Numbered from the stretch's first letter, positions 46,096 through 54,987 are shown. The stretch: DNA of 64,000 nucleotides from Gammaproteobacteria bacterium Ga0077536 (GCA_001464935.1 LNEL01000037.1:39274-103273), one strand, 5' to 3'. Made by a program: numbers and translations. The notes: generated from the letters alone by a model not told the origin.

Positions 46096-46536
46096 CTAAA
46101 CCCAGATTTCCTCGGTATGCAGCCGGGTCAGGTGGATTTTCTTCAGTTTCCAGCCGTCGGCCTGTTTCACGTAGTCCTCGTGGTAGTGGCCCCAGCCCTT
46201 GAAGTGGCAGGTCGGCAGGCGCACGTAGTCGAACATGGCCCAGACAGCCTTCGCGGTGGTCGCGCTCGTCAGCGTGATTTCCGGCATGAAACCCTGGTGC
46301 ATCGACTTCGCGCCTTTCATCAGACCGCTGACGCCCTCGATCAGCGCCGGGCGGCCTTCGCAGCCGATGTCGGTCGGCATGTCCTGACGCGGACGCGGCG
46401 CGCCTTCATAGAACGCGGAAATGTCTTCGGTGAAGCAGGACTTCCACGCTTCCCATTGCTGGGTGTCCATCAGGCGGAAATAGCGCGACTTCAGTTGCCG
46501 GATGTCTTCGAGGTCCTGCAGCGTCTGCATGTCCAT
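46096..46536 (-). CDS. SnoaL-like/NTF2-fold protein
   Basis: 146 residues from the ATG at 46536, with AGAGGACG upstream. The pattern (LEDIRQLKSRYFRLMDTQQW, WKSCFTEDISAFYE, HQGFMPEITLTSATTAKAVW, GWGHYHEDYVKQADGWKLKK) is the SnoaL_4-type nuclear transport factor 2 fold, found in dehydratases and ring-hydroxylating small subunits. It is divergent from the flavin monooxygenase gene with 165 bases between, so a shared regulatory region is likely. The substrate is unknown. Confidence 0.85.
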   Translation of the reverse strand: MDMQTLQDLEDIRQLKSRYFRLMDTQQWEAWKSCFTEDISAFYEGAPRPRQDMPTDIGCEGRPALIEGVSGLMKGAKSMHQGFMPEITLTSATTAKAVWAMFDYVRLPTCHFKGWGHYHEDYVKQADGWKLKKIHLTRLHTEEIWV

Positions 46537-46701
46537 GGTTCGTCCTCTCCTCTGTTTGGGGGGGAATGCTGTTTTCGTTGTAGGGCGACAGCATAGATCG
46601 ACAGCTGGCGATTTGCGCCCCGTCGGACCTGCCGTTACCCTCGGCCCATGGCATGGGGCTTCATGCCGCACGAAAACATCTACATGAACGGGGAGTTGAA
46701 C

Positions 46702-48165
46702 ATGGCCAACATCGAACGACATCGCGTCGTGATCGTCGGCGCCGGCGGCGGCGCGCTGTGCATGGGCATCAAGCTGAAGGAAGCGGGCATCGATGATTTC
46801 GTGATGCTCGAGAAGGCGAGCGGTCTCGGCGGCACCTGGTATCACAACACCTATCCGGGCGCCGAATGCGACGTCCAGTCGCATCTCTATTCGTTCTCGT
46901 TCGAGCCGAAGCTCGACTGGTCGCGGCCCTTCGCCGGCCAGGCCGAGATTCTCGAATACTTCAATCATTGCGCCGACAAGTACGGACTGCGCCCGCACAT
47001 CCAGCTGAACACCACCGTGGACGCGGCGACCTGGCAGGAAGATCGCGGACTGTGGAAAGTGGTCACGCGCGACGGCCGCGTGATCGAAGCCGATGCCGTG
47101 GTCAGCGCACAGGGCATGTTCAATGAACTCGTGTGGCCGAAGATTCCCGGCATCAGCGACTTCAAGGGGACCTATTTCCATTCCGCGCGCTGGAACTGGC
47201 AGCACGACCTCAGCGGCGAGCGCGTCGGCGTGATCGGCATCGCGGCGAGCGCGATTCAGTTCGTGCCCGAGCTCGCGAAGACCGCTGGCAGCCTGCACCT
47301 GTTTCAACGCACGGCGAACTGGGTGGTGCCGAAAGGCAACGAACCGTACACCGCCGAGCAGCTCGACTATTTCCGGCAGCATCCGGAAGCCGTGCAGAAG
47401 AGCCGTCAGGACATCTACGGTGTGTGGAACACGCTCGCCACCTTCGACGACAAGGAAGTGCTGGCCGACATCGAGCGCCAGGGCCTCGAACGCCTGTCGG
47501 TCGTGAAGGACCCGATCACGCGCGAGAAGCTGAAGCCGCACCATCCGTTCGGCTGCAAGCGGCCGTTGTTCTCGGATGTGTACTACCCGGTGTTCAACCG
47601 CGACAACGTGCATCTGATCACCGACACCATCGAGTGCATCACCGACAAGGGGATCAAGACCGTCGACGGCAAGGTGCACGAAGTCGACACCATCGTGTAC
47701 TCCACCGGTTTCCAGACCACGCGTTACCTGTCGGCGATCGACGTGCGCGGCCGCGGTGGGCGTGACATCAACGACGCCTGGAGCGACGGCGCGCAGGCCT
47801 ATGTCGGCGTCAGCACCGCGGGCTTCCCGAACCTCTTCATGATCTACGGCCCGAACACCAACCAGGGCTGCATTCTGTTCATGATCGAGCAGCAGGTGGG
47901 CTACATCGTGCGCCAGTTGCAGCGCATGAGCGCGGAGAAGCTGCGCTGGATCGACGTCAAGCCCGAAGCGATGAAGGCTTACAACGATCAGATCCAGGTC
48001 GACATCCGCAACGTCGACGTGTGGCAGGCCGAATGCGGCAACGACTTCTACTACAAGTCACCGACCGGCCGCTTCGTCACGCAGTGGCCCCACTCGATGG
48101 ACGCCTTCGTCAAACGCACCAGCGGCGTCGACGCGGAAGCGTACGAGGTCTGCGCGGAAGCCTGA
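46702..48165 (+). CDS. Flavin-containing monooxygenase, Baeyer-Villiger-like
   Basis: 487 residues from the ATG at 46702, preceded by GGGGAG. An FAD Rossmann site (VVIVGAGGGALCMG), LGGTWYHNTYPGAECDVQSH, a BVMO-like fingerprint at residues 154-164 (F-x-G-x3-H-x3-W, here followed by NW rather than P/D) and a second nucleotide site (GVIGIAASAIQ) indicate a class B flavoprotein monooxygenase. Such enzymes insert oxygen next to a carbonyl using NADPH and FAD. The second site departs from the GxGxxG/A consensus. It pairs divergently with a SnoaL-like gene. Confidence 0.9.
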   Translation: MANIERHRVVIVGAGGGALCMGIKLKEAGIDDFVMLEKASGLGGTWYHNTYPGAECDVQSHLYSFSFEPKLDWSRPFAGQAEILEYFNHCADKYGLRPHIQLNTTVDAATWQEDRGLWKVVTRDGRVIEADAVVSAQGMFNELVWPKIPGISDFKGTYFHSARWNWQHDLSGERVGVIGIAASAIQFVPELAKTAGSLHLFQRTANWVVPKGNEPYTAEQLDYFRQHPEAVQKSRQDIYGVWNTLATFDDKEVLADIERQGLERLSVVKDPITREKLKPHHPFGCKRPLFSDVYYPVFNRDNVHLITDTIECITDKGIKTVDGKVHEVDTIVYSTGFQTTRYLSAIDVRGRGGRDINDAWSDGAQAYVGVSTAGFPNLFMIYGPNTNQGCILFMIEQQVGYIVRQLQRMSAEKLRWIDVKPEAMKAYNDQIQVDIRNVDVWQAECGNDFYYKSPTGRFVTQWPHSMDAFVKRTSGVDAEAYEVCAEA

Positions 48166-48224
48166 TTCTGGTTGGGTACCCCGGCCACGGCCGGCCGGGG
48201 TGCTGTCGGCAATGCCGTCGGTTT

Positions 48225-48392
48225 GCCACCGAGGACACCGAGAACACGGAGGAAAGAGCGAGAAGACCATGTATTGGTCGGGCAGGGCTGCCGCGAGTGT
48301 TTTCCAGCGAGGCGCAGGGGTGGCCGTGCAAGCCCGTCATTCACATTCTGCTTTCTCCTTCTTCTCTCGGTGTTCTCGGTGTCCTCGGTGGC
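48225..48392. repeat. Imperfect palindromic repeat (GCCACCGAG family), copy 2
   Basis: The left arm 48225-48258 (GCCACCGAGGACACCGAG) and right arm 48363-48392 (ending CTCGGTGTCCTCGGTGGC) are complementary over about 28 bases. The layout is that of copy 1 at 45926. The gene-free stretch 48166-48512 holds nothing else but the promoter region of the following lipoprotein gene. Half-sites also occur at 56413-56432 and, degenerate, near 54665. Confidence 0.8.
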
Positions 48393-48512
48393 AAAACAGC
48401 TTTGACCCGAAGCCATTGACGCGCTGCATCAACGTCCACAGAATGCCGCTCCGCGCAGGGCTTTGCCGCTGCGTTCTTCGCCCTATCGCGCCCCGTGGCG
48501 CCTGGAGGAATG

Positions 48513-48776
48513 ATGCGCTTGAAGATTTCCGGACTGCTGCTGCTGACGGCGACCGTCGCCGGCTGCGCGAGCAACACGATTGTGCCGAATTACGAAACGT
48601 CGAACCCGAACATCCAGGTGGGCGGCGAGAAGCCCGTCGACCTCGCGCCGACCGTCGAGAACGCGGGTTCGTTTTGCCTGCAGGTCGCCGAGCAGTGGCA
48701 CGAGGACGGCAAGACGCCGGACGGCCAGAAACTGTTTGCGAAGGATACGCAGCGCAAGGTCGTGCCCTGCGAGTGA
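48513..48776 (+). CDS. Small lipoprotein of unknown function
   Basis: 87 residues from the ATG at 48513, which sits 4 bases after GGAGG (an ATG at 48510 is the alternative). A lipoprotein signal peptide with lipobox TVAGC puts the modified Cys near residue 18. The mature part (NYETSNPNIQVGGEKPVDLA, then FCLQVAEQWHEDGKTPDGQK and a terminal VVPCE) has two cysteines and is unlike families I know. It ends before an intrinsic terminator. Confidence 0.75.
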   Translation: MRLKISGLLLLTATVAGCASNTIVPNYETSNPNIQVGGEKPVDLAPTVENAGSFCLQVAEQWHEDGKTPDGQKLFAKDTQRKVVPCE

Positions 48777-48825
48777 CGCGGCGGGCGTCGGCGACAGTCG
48801 TCGCCAGCCCGGTGAGTGGACAATG

Positions 48826-48861
48826 AAAAGCCCGGGTGGCTCGCGCCAACCCGGGCTTTTT
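48826..48861. terminator. Bidirectional intrinsic terminator
   Basis: AAAAGCCCGGGT (48826-48837) pairs with ACCCGGGCTTTT (48849-48860), a 12-bp stem with an 11-base loop and T/A tracts on both sides. It lies between the convergent lipoprotein and PEP-CTERM genes and should serve both. Confidence 0.9.
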
Positions 48862-48891
48862 CGTTCAGGGGCCGCGTACCGCGGCCCGCGA

Positions 48892-49713
48892 TCAGGCCGT
48901 CTGCCGGCGCTGATTGACCCGCAAGGCCACCATACCGAGGCCGAGCAGCGCGAGCGTCGTCGGTTCCGGCACGCCGCCACCGCCGCAGCCACCGGGCGTG
49001 GTGCAACCGCCGCCGCCGTTGCCGCCACCCGGGATTTCGAACGAACCCCAGCTACCCTGGAACTTCAGCGGGAAATCGGACAGCATCGCGAAGTACTTGT
49101 TGTCGGAACCGGTCGGGGCCGCGAAGTTGCCCGTCAGCGTCAGCGTCAGCTTGTCGGTGGCGCCGGCCGCGAGGCCCTGGTTCACGTTGCCGCCGGTGCA
49201 GCCGTTGGCCGCCCACACGCAGACATCAATCGTCTGGAACGCGGGGAAGTTCTGCGCCAGCGCGCCCTCCCAGGTCGTCGCCAAATCGCCAACCGCAGTG
49301 TCGTTGACGGTGACGCCGGTTGCGTTCGGATCGATGTTGAACCCAAACGACAGGATGTTGGTGTTGAAATCGCCCGGTGGCAGCACGGTCGTGTTCTTGA
49401 TCGTGATGTCGAAGGCCAGGGTGGTGCTGTTGAAGGTGGTCACGTCGAACAGCGCTTCGGCAGTCAGGTCCGGGTTCGGCGTGCCGCCGGAGGTGGCGGT
49501 GCCGGCCGGCAATTTCCACTTGATCGTGAAGCTCGTCGTGCCCGGGTCGTCGCCGGCGATTTTCGGTTTCGCAATCGTGGTCTGATACGTCGGCTGCGAC
49601 GGGTTGCCGTCCGAACCGCCGGTGGCTGTCGTCGTGATGATGTAGGCGGACGCGGAGCCCGCGTAGCAGGCGGCCATGGCGGTCGCGATTTGGGCGAATT
49701 TCAAGAGACGCAT
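48892..49713 (-). CDS. PEP-CTERM exported protein
   Basis: 273 residues from the ATG at 49713. A signal peptide (MRLLKFAQIATAMAACYAGS) is followed by an Asn/Thr-rich domain and a Gly/Cys-rich linker. The C-terminus has the PEP-CTERM sorting signal VPEPTTLALLGLGMVALRVN with a basic end (QRRQTA). Exosortase A-type enzymes recognise this signal, and the protein is expected to be processed and exported with exopolysaccharide. The 40 codons upstream of 49713 in frame are a leader region, not protein. The PrsT gene lies just upstream on the same strand. No exosortase is in the window. Confidence 0.92.
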   Translation of the reverse strand: MRLLKFAQIATAMAACYAGSASAYIITTTATGGSDGNPSQPTYQTTIAKPKIAGDDPGTTSFTIKWKLPAGTATSGGTPNPDLTAEALFDVTTFNSTTLAFDITIKNTTVLPPGDFNTNILSFGFNIDPNATGVTVNDTAVGDLATTWEGALAQNFPAFQTIDVCVWAANGCTGGNVNQGLAAGATDKLTLTLTGNFAAPTGSDNKYFAMLSDFPLKFQGSWGSFEIPGGGNGGGGCTTPGGCGGGGVPEPTTLALLGLGMVALRVNQRRQTA

Positions 49714-50016
49714 GGGGCCCCCTAGGGATTGTTTGGCAGATACATCAGCAATAACCGATCCAGCGAATGAAGCGTTATCAGGATCAATAACTTGCACGAG
49801 AGCCGCGTAGCATCTTCCTTGCAGGCTGTAAAAATTGCTGACAGCTGTTTGGCGCATCATCTTCACCCGGCGGGAAATTTTCCTGCGCCATCAGGCATTT
49901 GTGACAGGGAGTCGAAACCTGCCACAGGTGGTGTAGGAAAAGTGCCCATATCGTTCATTTTATCTATTTAAAGCAGTAGCTTATGAATTTCTCCCGGCCA
50001 GCCGTGTCGAGATTCT
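49714..50016 (-). promoter_or_regulatory. AT-richer leader upstream of the PEP-CTERM gene
   Basis: About 303 bases of lower GC than the rest of the window (for example ATTTTATCTATTTAAAG near 49956), typical of a promoter and long leader. PEP-CTERM genes are often driven by sigma-54 with PrsR. I looked for a TGGCAC-N5-TTGC box on the minus strand and found no convincing match. Confidence 0.35.
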
Positions 50017-52809
50017 TTACAGCTCCCGCTGCAGTGCCTTCAGGAGTTCGCTCGCTGCGGCCTGCTCCGGAAAGGGGGGCGCCGACGTCAACGGGTCGAG
50101 CAGGGCGGCCGCTTCGGCCTTCTCGCCGAGACGGCTGAGACCCAGCGCGAGGTGATAGCGGATGGCCGGCACCTTGGGCTCGCGGGCCAGCGCATTGCGC
50201 AGGACCCGTACGCCCTCGCGCGCTTTGCCCGACTCGATGAACACCCAGCCGGCCGTGTCCATGCTCGCCGGATCGTCCGGGGCGAGGGCGAGCAGGCGTT
50301 CCGCCGTGGCCACCGCACGGTCATCGCCGGCCTGCTGATAGGCCCAGGCGAGATTGTTCAGCGCGGCGACGTTGCGCGCGTCGGCGCCGAGGATTTTCTC
50401 GAGCACTGCGGCCGCCTCCTGCCATCGTCCTGTGGCGAGCAGCGCGTCGCCCAGCGGCGGCAGTGCGGCCGGGGCCCGGCTCGCCAGGGCCTCGAGCTCC
50501 GTCACGGCGGTGGCCGCGTCGCCGGCCTGCAGGCGTGCCTGCGCCAGGGCAACGGCGATTGGCAGTGCGTCGGGCGCGCGCGCCAGCGCGAGCATCAGGG
50601 CCTCAACGGCCGCTGCGGGATCCTGCCGCGCCAGCGCGATCTTCGCGCGCAGACCGGGGCCGACGGGGCTGTCGGGAAACGTGGTTTCGAGCGTGCGTGC
50701 CCGCGCGGTGGCCTGTTCGAAACGCCGCAGCTGGATTTCGATTTCGCCGACTTCCTGCTGTGCACGCAATTCGTCGGGCTTCAACTGCAACACGTGCTGC
50801 GCGGTGTCGAGTGCATCGTCCAGCAGGCCGTACTGCACCTGTCGTTGCAGCACGAGGCGCAGGGCATCGATGTCGCCCGCGGCGACCTGTCGCGCGCTGC
50901 CCAGTCTCGCGGCGAGGCTGGCCTTGTCACCGGTCAACGCTGCGAGATCGACGTCCTGCAGCAGCGGCCGCACGTCACCGGGGTGTTGCCGCGTCAGGGA
51001 CTGCAGCTCGCTGCGCGCGCCGTTGAGATCATGGCTCTCGAGCAGCGACGCCACGAGCGCAAGGCCCGCGTCCAGGTCCTGCGGATGCTGCTGGCGCAAC
51101 GCTTTCAGATGGCGCTGCGCCTGTTTCGTCTGACCCTGCGCGGCGGCCAGATCGGCGAGGCCGCGCAGCACGTCTGCGTCGCCCGGATGTCTGGCCAGCA
51201 TCTGTGCGTACAGCTTCGCGGCGCCGGTCCAGTCGCGTTCGGTGCGGGCGAGGCCCGCGAGATTGAGCTGCGCCGGCAGGTAGTCAGGCCGGATGTCGAG
51301 CGCCCGTTGCCAGGCCGCACGCGCCGCCGCCGGATCGTTGCGCATCAGGGCGAGGCTGCCGTTGAAGTTGTGGTAGGCGGGTTCCTTCGGCTGGGAGATC
51401 AGCAGCTTGTCGACGAGCGTCTGCGCCTGCTCGAGGGAACCGTCGCGCAGGGCCGTCAGCGCCTGCATGAACGGCGCGTCGCCGGTGGGATTCGCGGCAG
51501 CGGCCTTGCCGAAGGACGCGAGCGCCGCCGCATTGTCGCCCGTCGCGAGCTGCACCAGCCCGAGCTGTTGCCGCAACGTCGCGGTGTCGGCGCCCAGTTC
51601 GATCGCGCGTTCGAGCATCGCTTCGGCGAGGGTGTTGTCGCCGAGGCGCGCGTAGGTCGTGCCGAGCAGCGACAACAGCGCCGCATCCTGCTTGTGCCGC
51701 ATCACGAGCGGCTCGAGCAGCGCGCGCGCATCGTTGAACTCCCCGGCCTGCAGCATCGCCGCCGCCAGCAGTTTGGTCGCGCCGAGATGATCTTTGGCGC
51801 GCGCGAGATAGCGCCGGAGGTGCTCGGCGGCCACCTGCGGCTGCCCTTCCTTCAGCGCGACCACCGCGTTCAGCATCAGGCTCGGCAGATGGCCGGCGAT
51901 CACGCGTTCGGGCAATTCCTTCAGCCGTGCCCGCGCGGCAGCGAGCACCGCTTCGGACTCCGCCGTTTTGCCCTGCTGCGCGAACAGCAGCGCCTGCAGG
52001 TGCATGCCCTGCAGATCGTCGGGTTGCGCGGCGCGCACTTCGGCAAGATCGCGGGCGGCTTCATCGAGCCGGCCTGCGTCCATCAACAGGGCCGCGCGCC
52101 CGAGGCGCGCGGGCGTGTGCGAGGGTTCGAGTTCGAGCGCGCGCGAGAAATCGCGCAGCGCGTCGTCGCGCTGGCCGGTCTGGCGTTCGATGTCGGCGCG
52201 CACGAACCAGGTTTCGGCCTGTTCAGGCGCCAGGGCTTTGGCCCGATCAGCCTCGTACAGCGCGCCGCCCGCATCGCCCTGGCGCAGCTTGGCGAGCGCG
52301 CGGCCCCACAGCGGCGCGGGTGAGAGTGCATTGACCGCCTGCGCCCGATCGAACAGGGCAATGGCCTCCGCGGGCGAGCCGGTCTCGAGCTGCGCGTTGC
52401 CCTGCAGGATGAGCAGAGCCCCCTCGTCCGCCGGGGACAGCTTGCCGGCGGGATCGAGCGCGAGCAGTTCATCGAGCTTGCCCTGCAGCAGGTAACTGCG
52501 CGCGCGCGGCAGCACCGTCAGCGTCGGATCGGCGCCGAGTTTGCTGGCGCGTTCGAACGCGCCTTCGGCCAGGGCGCCGTAGCCAGCGTCGAGATAGACC
52601 TCGCCGAGCTTCAGCCACGCAGGCAGGTAGTTCGGCGCGGCCTGCACGGCGTTCTTCAATTCGATCAGCGCGCCCTTCCGCTCGTCGCGCCCGAGCAGTT
52701 CGAGCGCCCGTTCGAAGGCGGCAGCGCCGTCGTCCGGGGCCGCCAGCGCGGGAGTGCCGCCGCACGCCAGCACGGCGAGCAGGATGATCTGAAAACGGGA
52801 CCTCTTCAT
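50017..52809 (-). CDS. prsT: PEP-CTERM system TPR-repeat protein PrsT
   Basis: 930 residues from the ATG at 52809, which has AGGGG 7 bases upstream (another ATG lies at 52815). A signal peptide with a possible lipobox (LLAVLAC) precedes about twenty tetratricopeptide repeats (for example YLPAWLKLGEVYLDAG, AALLSLLGTTYARLGD, VAALNNLAWAYQQAGD). Length and pattern match PrsT, a periplasmic TPR lipoprotein found in PEP-CTERM/exopolysaccharide loci. It probably acts as an assembly scaffold. It is followed by a PEP-CTERM protein gene but not by the usual exosortase and EPS genes. Confidence 0.9.
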   Translation of the reverse strand: MKRSRFQIILLAVLACGGTPALAAPDDGAAAFERALELLGRDERKGALIELKNAVQAAPNYLPAWLKLGEVYLDAGYGALAEGAFERASKLGADPTLTVLPRARSYLLQGKLDELLALDPAGKLSPADEGALLILQGNAQLETGSPAEAIALFDRAQAVNALSPAPLWGRALAKLRQGDAGGALYEADRAKALAPEQAETWFVRADIERQTGQRDDALRDFSRALELEPSHTPARLGRAALLMDAGRLDEAARDLAEVRAAQPDDLQGMHLQALLFAQQGKTAESEAVLAAARARLKELPERVIAGHLPSLMLNAVVALKEGQPQVAAEHLRRYLARAKDHLGATKLLAAAMLQAGEFNDARALLEPLVMRHKQDAALLSLLGTTYARLGDNTLAEAMLERAIELGADTATLRQQLGLVQLATGDNAAALASFGKAAAANPTGDAPFMQALTALRDGSLEQAQTLVDKLLISQPKEPAYHNFNGSLALMRNDPAAARAAWQRALDIRPDYLPAQLNLAGLARTERDWTGAAKLYAQMLARHPGDADVLRGLADLAAAQGQTKQAQRHLKALRQQHPQDLDAGLALVASLLESHDLNGARSELQSLTRQHPGDVRPLLQDVDLAALTGDKASLAARLGSARQVAAGDIDALRLVLQRQVQYGLLDDALDTAQHVLQLKPDELRAQQEVGEIEIQLRRFEQATARARTLETTFPDSPVGPGLRAKIALARQDPAAAVEALMLALARAPDALPIAVALAQARLQAGDAATAVTELEALASRAPAALPPLGDALLATGRWQEAAAVLEKILGADARNVAALNNLAWAYQQAGDDRAVATAERLLALAPDDPASMDTAGWVFIESGKAREGVRVLRNALAREPKVPAIRYHLALGLSRLGEKAEAAALLDPLTSAPPFPEQAAASELLKALQREL

Positions 52810-53053
52810 TCGCATACCCCTGGCGGTTGAGTCGAATGCAGCGGTCCGTCGCGGCAGGAAGGCGAGCCTGCGCTGCGCGTCGGCGACAATCTGTCGGCGC
52901 GCGCGCATCTGGCCGTCATTTCACCATTGTTGACCGCGGATGACACTATCGGCCCGGCGATGCGGACGGAGGGCGCGCGACCTGCTGCATCCGGACCGCA
53001 GTCGTGGCCTAATCCTGTTTCGGACCGGCCAGCCACAGCAGAGGGGACGCACC

Positions 53054-54247
53054 ATGACGCAAGCACTCGAACCCGTGCTCGACAGCATTCTGAATTTCAC
53101 CGTCGGCAACGCCGGCGGTGCACCCGGTGTCGTCGCGATGGCGACCGATCGCCACGGCAACTTCTACGAGGGCGCCGCCGGCGTGCGCCAGCTCGGCCTG
53201 CCGCAGCCGATGACGACCGACAGCGTGATGCTGCTCGCCTCGTGCACGAAGGCGGTGACGGGTGTCGCGGTGATGCAGCTCGTCGAGGAAGGCCTGCTGT
53301 CGCTCGACGATGTCGCGAGCAAATACGTGCCCGATATCGCCGGGTGCAAGGTCTTGACGGGTTTCGACAGCACCGGTCAACCGCAGCTGCGCGCGCCGTC
53401 ACGCGAGATCACCTTGCGTCACCTGATGCTGCACACCGCCGGGCTCTGCTATGAATTCTTCAGCGCCGACGAAGCGCGCTACCGCGCGGCGGCCGGCGTA
53501 CCGTCGATCTTCTCGAGCTGCTACGACGCCATCAAAACCGTGCTGATCCACGACCCGGGCGAGCGCTGGTCCTACGGCCCGAATATCGACTGGCTCGGTA
53601 AGGTCGTCGAGGCGGTGCGCGGCCAGTCGCTCGGCACGGTATTTCGTGAACGCATCTTCGCGCCGCTCGGCATGCAGGACACCGGCTTCGAGATGAGCCC
53701 GTCGATGCGCGCGCGGCTCGCCGTCGTGCACCAGCGCGCGCCGGACGGCAGTCTCGCCGCACTGCCCGAACTCGTGCTGCCGCAGCCGCCGTTGATGGAC
53801 ATGGGCGGTCACGGGCTGTACGCGACGATCGGCGACTACATGAAATTCATCCGCATGATGCTCAACGACGGTGCCGGCCCGCACGGCCGCGTGCTCGCGG
53901 CGGACACGGTGGCCGCGATGTCGCGCAACGGTCTCGGCGATCTGAAGTGTGGCGCCTGGCGGACCGCGATGCCGCCGCTCGCCAACAGCGGTGATTTCTT
54001 CCCGGGCCTGTCGAAGTCCTGGGCCTACACCTTCCAGGTCAACGACGAAGCCTTCCCGACCGGGCGCCCGGCCGGCAGCCTCAGCTGGGCCGGTATTGCG
54101 AACTGCTTCTACTGGATCGATCGCCAGACGGGCATCGGCGGCATGTGGGGTTCGCAGGTGCTGCCGTTCATGGACATCGGATCCTATCCCGGCTTCGTCG
54201 AGTTCGAATCGGCGGTGTATCGCGCGCGCACGGCGGCCGGCCGCTGA
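53054..54247 (+). CDS. Serine hydrolase of the beta-lactamase/EstB family (copy 2)
   Basis: 397 residues from the ATG at 53054, preceded by GAGGGG. Catalytic S-x-x-K is SCTK, with HTAGLCYEFF where copy 1 has HTSGYSYD and a closing MGGHGLYAT. It shares long stretches with the protein at 14988-16154 (TGQPQLRAPSREITLRHL, HDPGERWSYG, WAGIANCFYWID), so the two are paralogues. There is no signal peptide. It probably acts as a cytoplasmic esterase or transesterase. Confidence 0.88.
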   Translation: MTQALEPVLDSILNFTVGNAGGAPGVVAMATDRHGNFYEGAAGVRQLGLPQPMTTDSVMLLASCTKAVTGVAVMQLVEEGLLSLDDVASKYVPDIAGCKVLTGFDSTGQPQLRAPSREITLRHLMLHTAGLCYEFFSADEARYRAAAGVPSIFSSCYDAIKTVLIHDPGERWSYGPNIDWLGKVVEAVRGQSLGTVFRERIFAPLGMQDTGFEMSPSMRARLAVVHQRAPDGSLAALPELVLPQPPLMDMGGHGLYATIGDYMKFIRMMLNDGAGPHGRVLAADTVAAMSRNGLGDLKCGAWRTAMPPLANSGDFFPGLSKSWAYTFQVNDEAFPTGRPAGSLSWAGIANCFYWIDRQTGIGGMWGSQVLPFMDIGSYPGFVEFESAVYRARTAAGR

Positions 54248-54315
54248 GCGGCGCGCCGGGATCTCCGCGCCGCCCTTGAGATGCTGACGATGGCCCCCAT
54301 GTCACCTGTTGGCGA

Positions 54316-54648
54316 ATGCCCGACGAAAAGAGACGCTGCATGCCCGCTCCCCAAGATCCCTTCCGCCTGCTGACCGGCGACGGCCGCCCGCCGGGCCTGT
54401 TCGGCCGCATCGTCGCGACAATCGCGGCGGTGGGCCTGTTCGCGCTCGCGTTCACGGTGTCGGTGTTCGTGCTCGCCGGCGCCGTCGCGGTCGGCGTCCT
54501 GTTCTGGGGCTGGTTCATGTGGAAAACCCGCGCGTTGCGCCGCGATCTGCGCGAGCAGATGAACACGATGCAGCAGCGCGCGGACGCACGCGACATCACG
54601 ATCATCGAGGGCGAGGTGATTCGGGAAGAGGACCGTGACCCGCGCTGA
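54316..54648 (+). CDS. Small membrane protein of unknown function
   Basis: 110 residues (or 102 from an ATG at 54340). Two close hydrophobic segments (VATIAAVGLFALAFTVSVFV and LAGAVAVGVLFWGWFMW) are followed by a basic, then acidic tail (KTRALRRDLREQMN, ITIIEGEVIREEDRD). It looks like a conserved small inner-membrane protein with a cytoplasmic helix. I do not recognise a family. Confidence 0.7.
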   Translation: MPDEKRRCMPAPQDPFRLLTGDGRPPGLFGRIVATIAAVGLFALAFTVSVFVLAGAVAVGVLFWGWFMWKTRALRRDLREQMNTMQQRADARDITIIEGEVIREEDRDPR

Positions 54649-54795
54649 ACATCGGGTCGAATTCAGCGACAGAGGACACAGCGAGAAGATGGAGGATGCA
54701 GGAGACTGAATCGTTTTTTTCGGTAATCAATTTGCCGACATCCGGGCAGCGAAGATGGCCCTGGCACCTCTGATGACTGCCGACATGCGATACAT

Positions 54796-54820
54796 GTTGG
54801 GCTTCCTGCGTCAGCCCAAC
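54796..54820. repeat. 25-bp palindromic repeat copy
   Basis: GTTGGGCT-N9-AGCCCAAC with the spacer TCCTGCGTC; this 25-mer is the exact reverse complement of 56236-56260. The surrounding gene-free stretch, 54649-55028, also holds a degenerate GAGGACACAG repeat near 54665 and the leader of the small peptide gene. Confidence 0.8.
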
Positions 54821-54918
54821 CTGCGTCCGGTCCTTGCGCCAGCACACCCTCTAACCTCGGGATTCTCTGTGGCCGGGCGAAGCCCGTCTTCCGCGGCATC
54901 GAAGAACACGGTGGCGTT

Positions 54919-54987
54919 GACGCACCCGAAAGGGTGTCTCCGCGTCATTTTCAAGCAAACGGTTATTCAAATTTGCAGCAATCCGTT
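54919..54987 (+). other. Possible structured RNA or DNA hairpins upstream of the small peptide gene
   Basis: CACCC-GAAA-GGGTG at 54923-54936 forms a hairpin with a GNRA tetraloop. It is flanked by GACGC (54919-54923) and GCGTC (54942-54946), which can pair. AACGG (54958-54962) can pair with CCGTT (54983-54987). If transcription starts further upstream than the promoter proposed below, this would be a folded leader. It does not match any riboswitch pattern I know. Confidence 0.3.

Noticed and set aside
50152..52323. 723-residue plus-strand frame opposite prsT
   Set aside because: Arg/Gln/Val shadow of TPR codons; prsT is well supported on the other strand.
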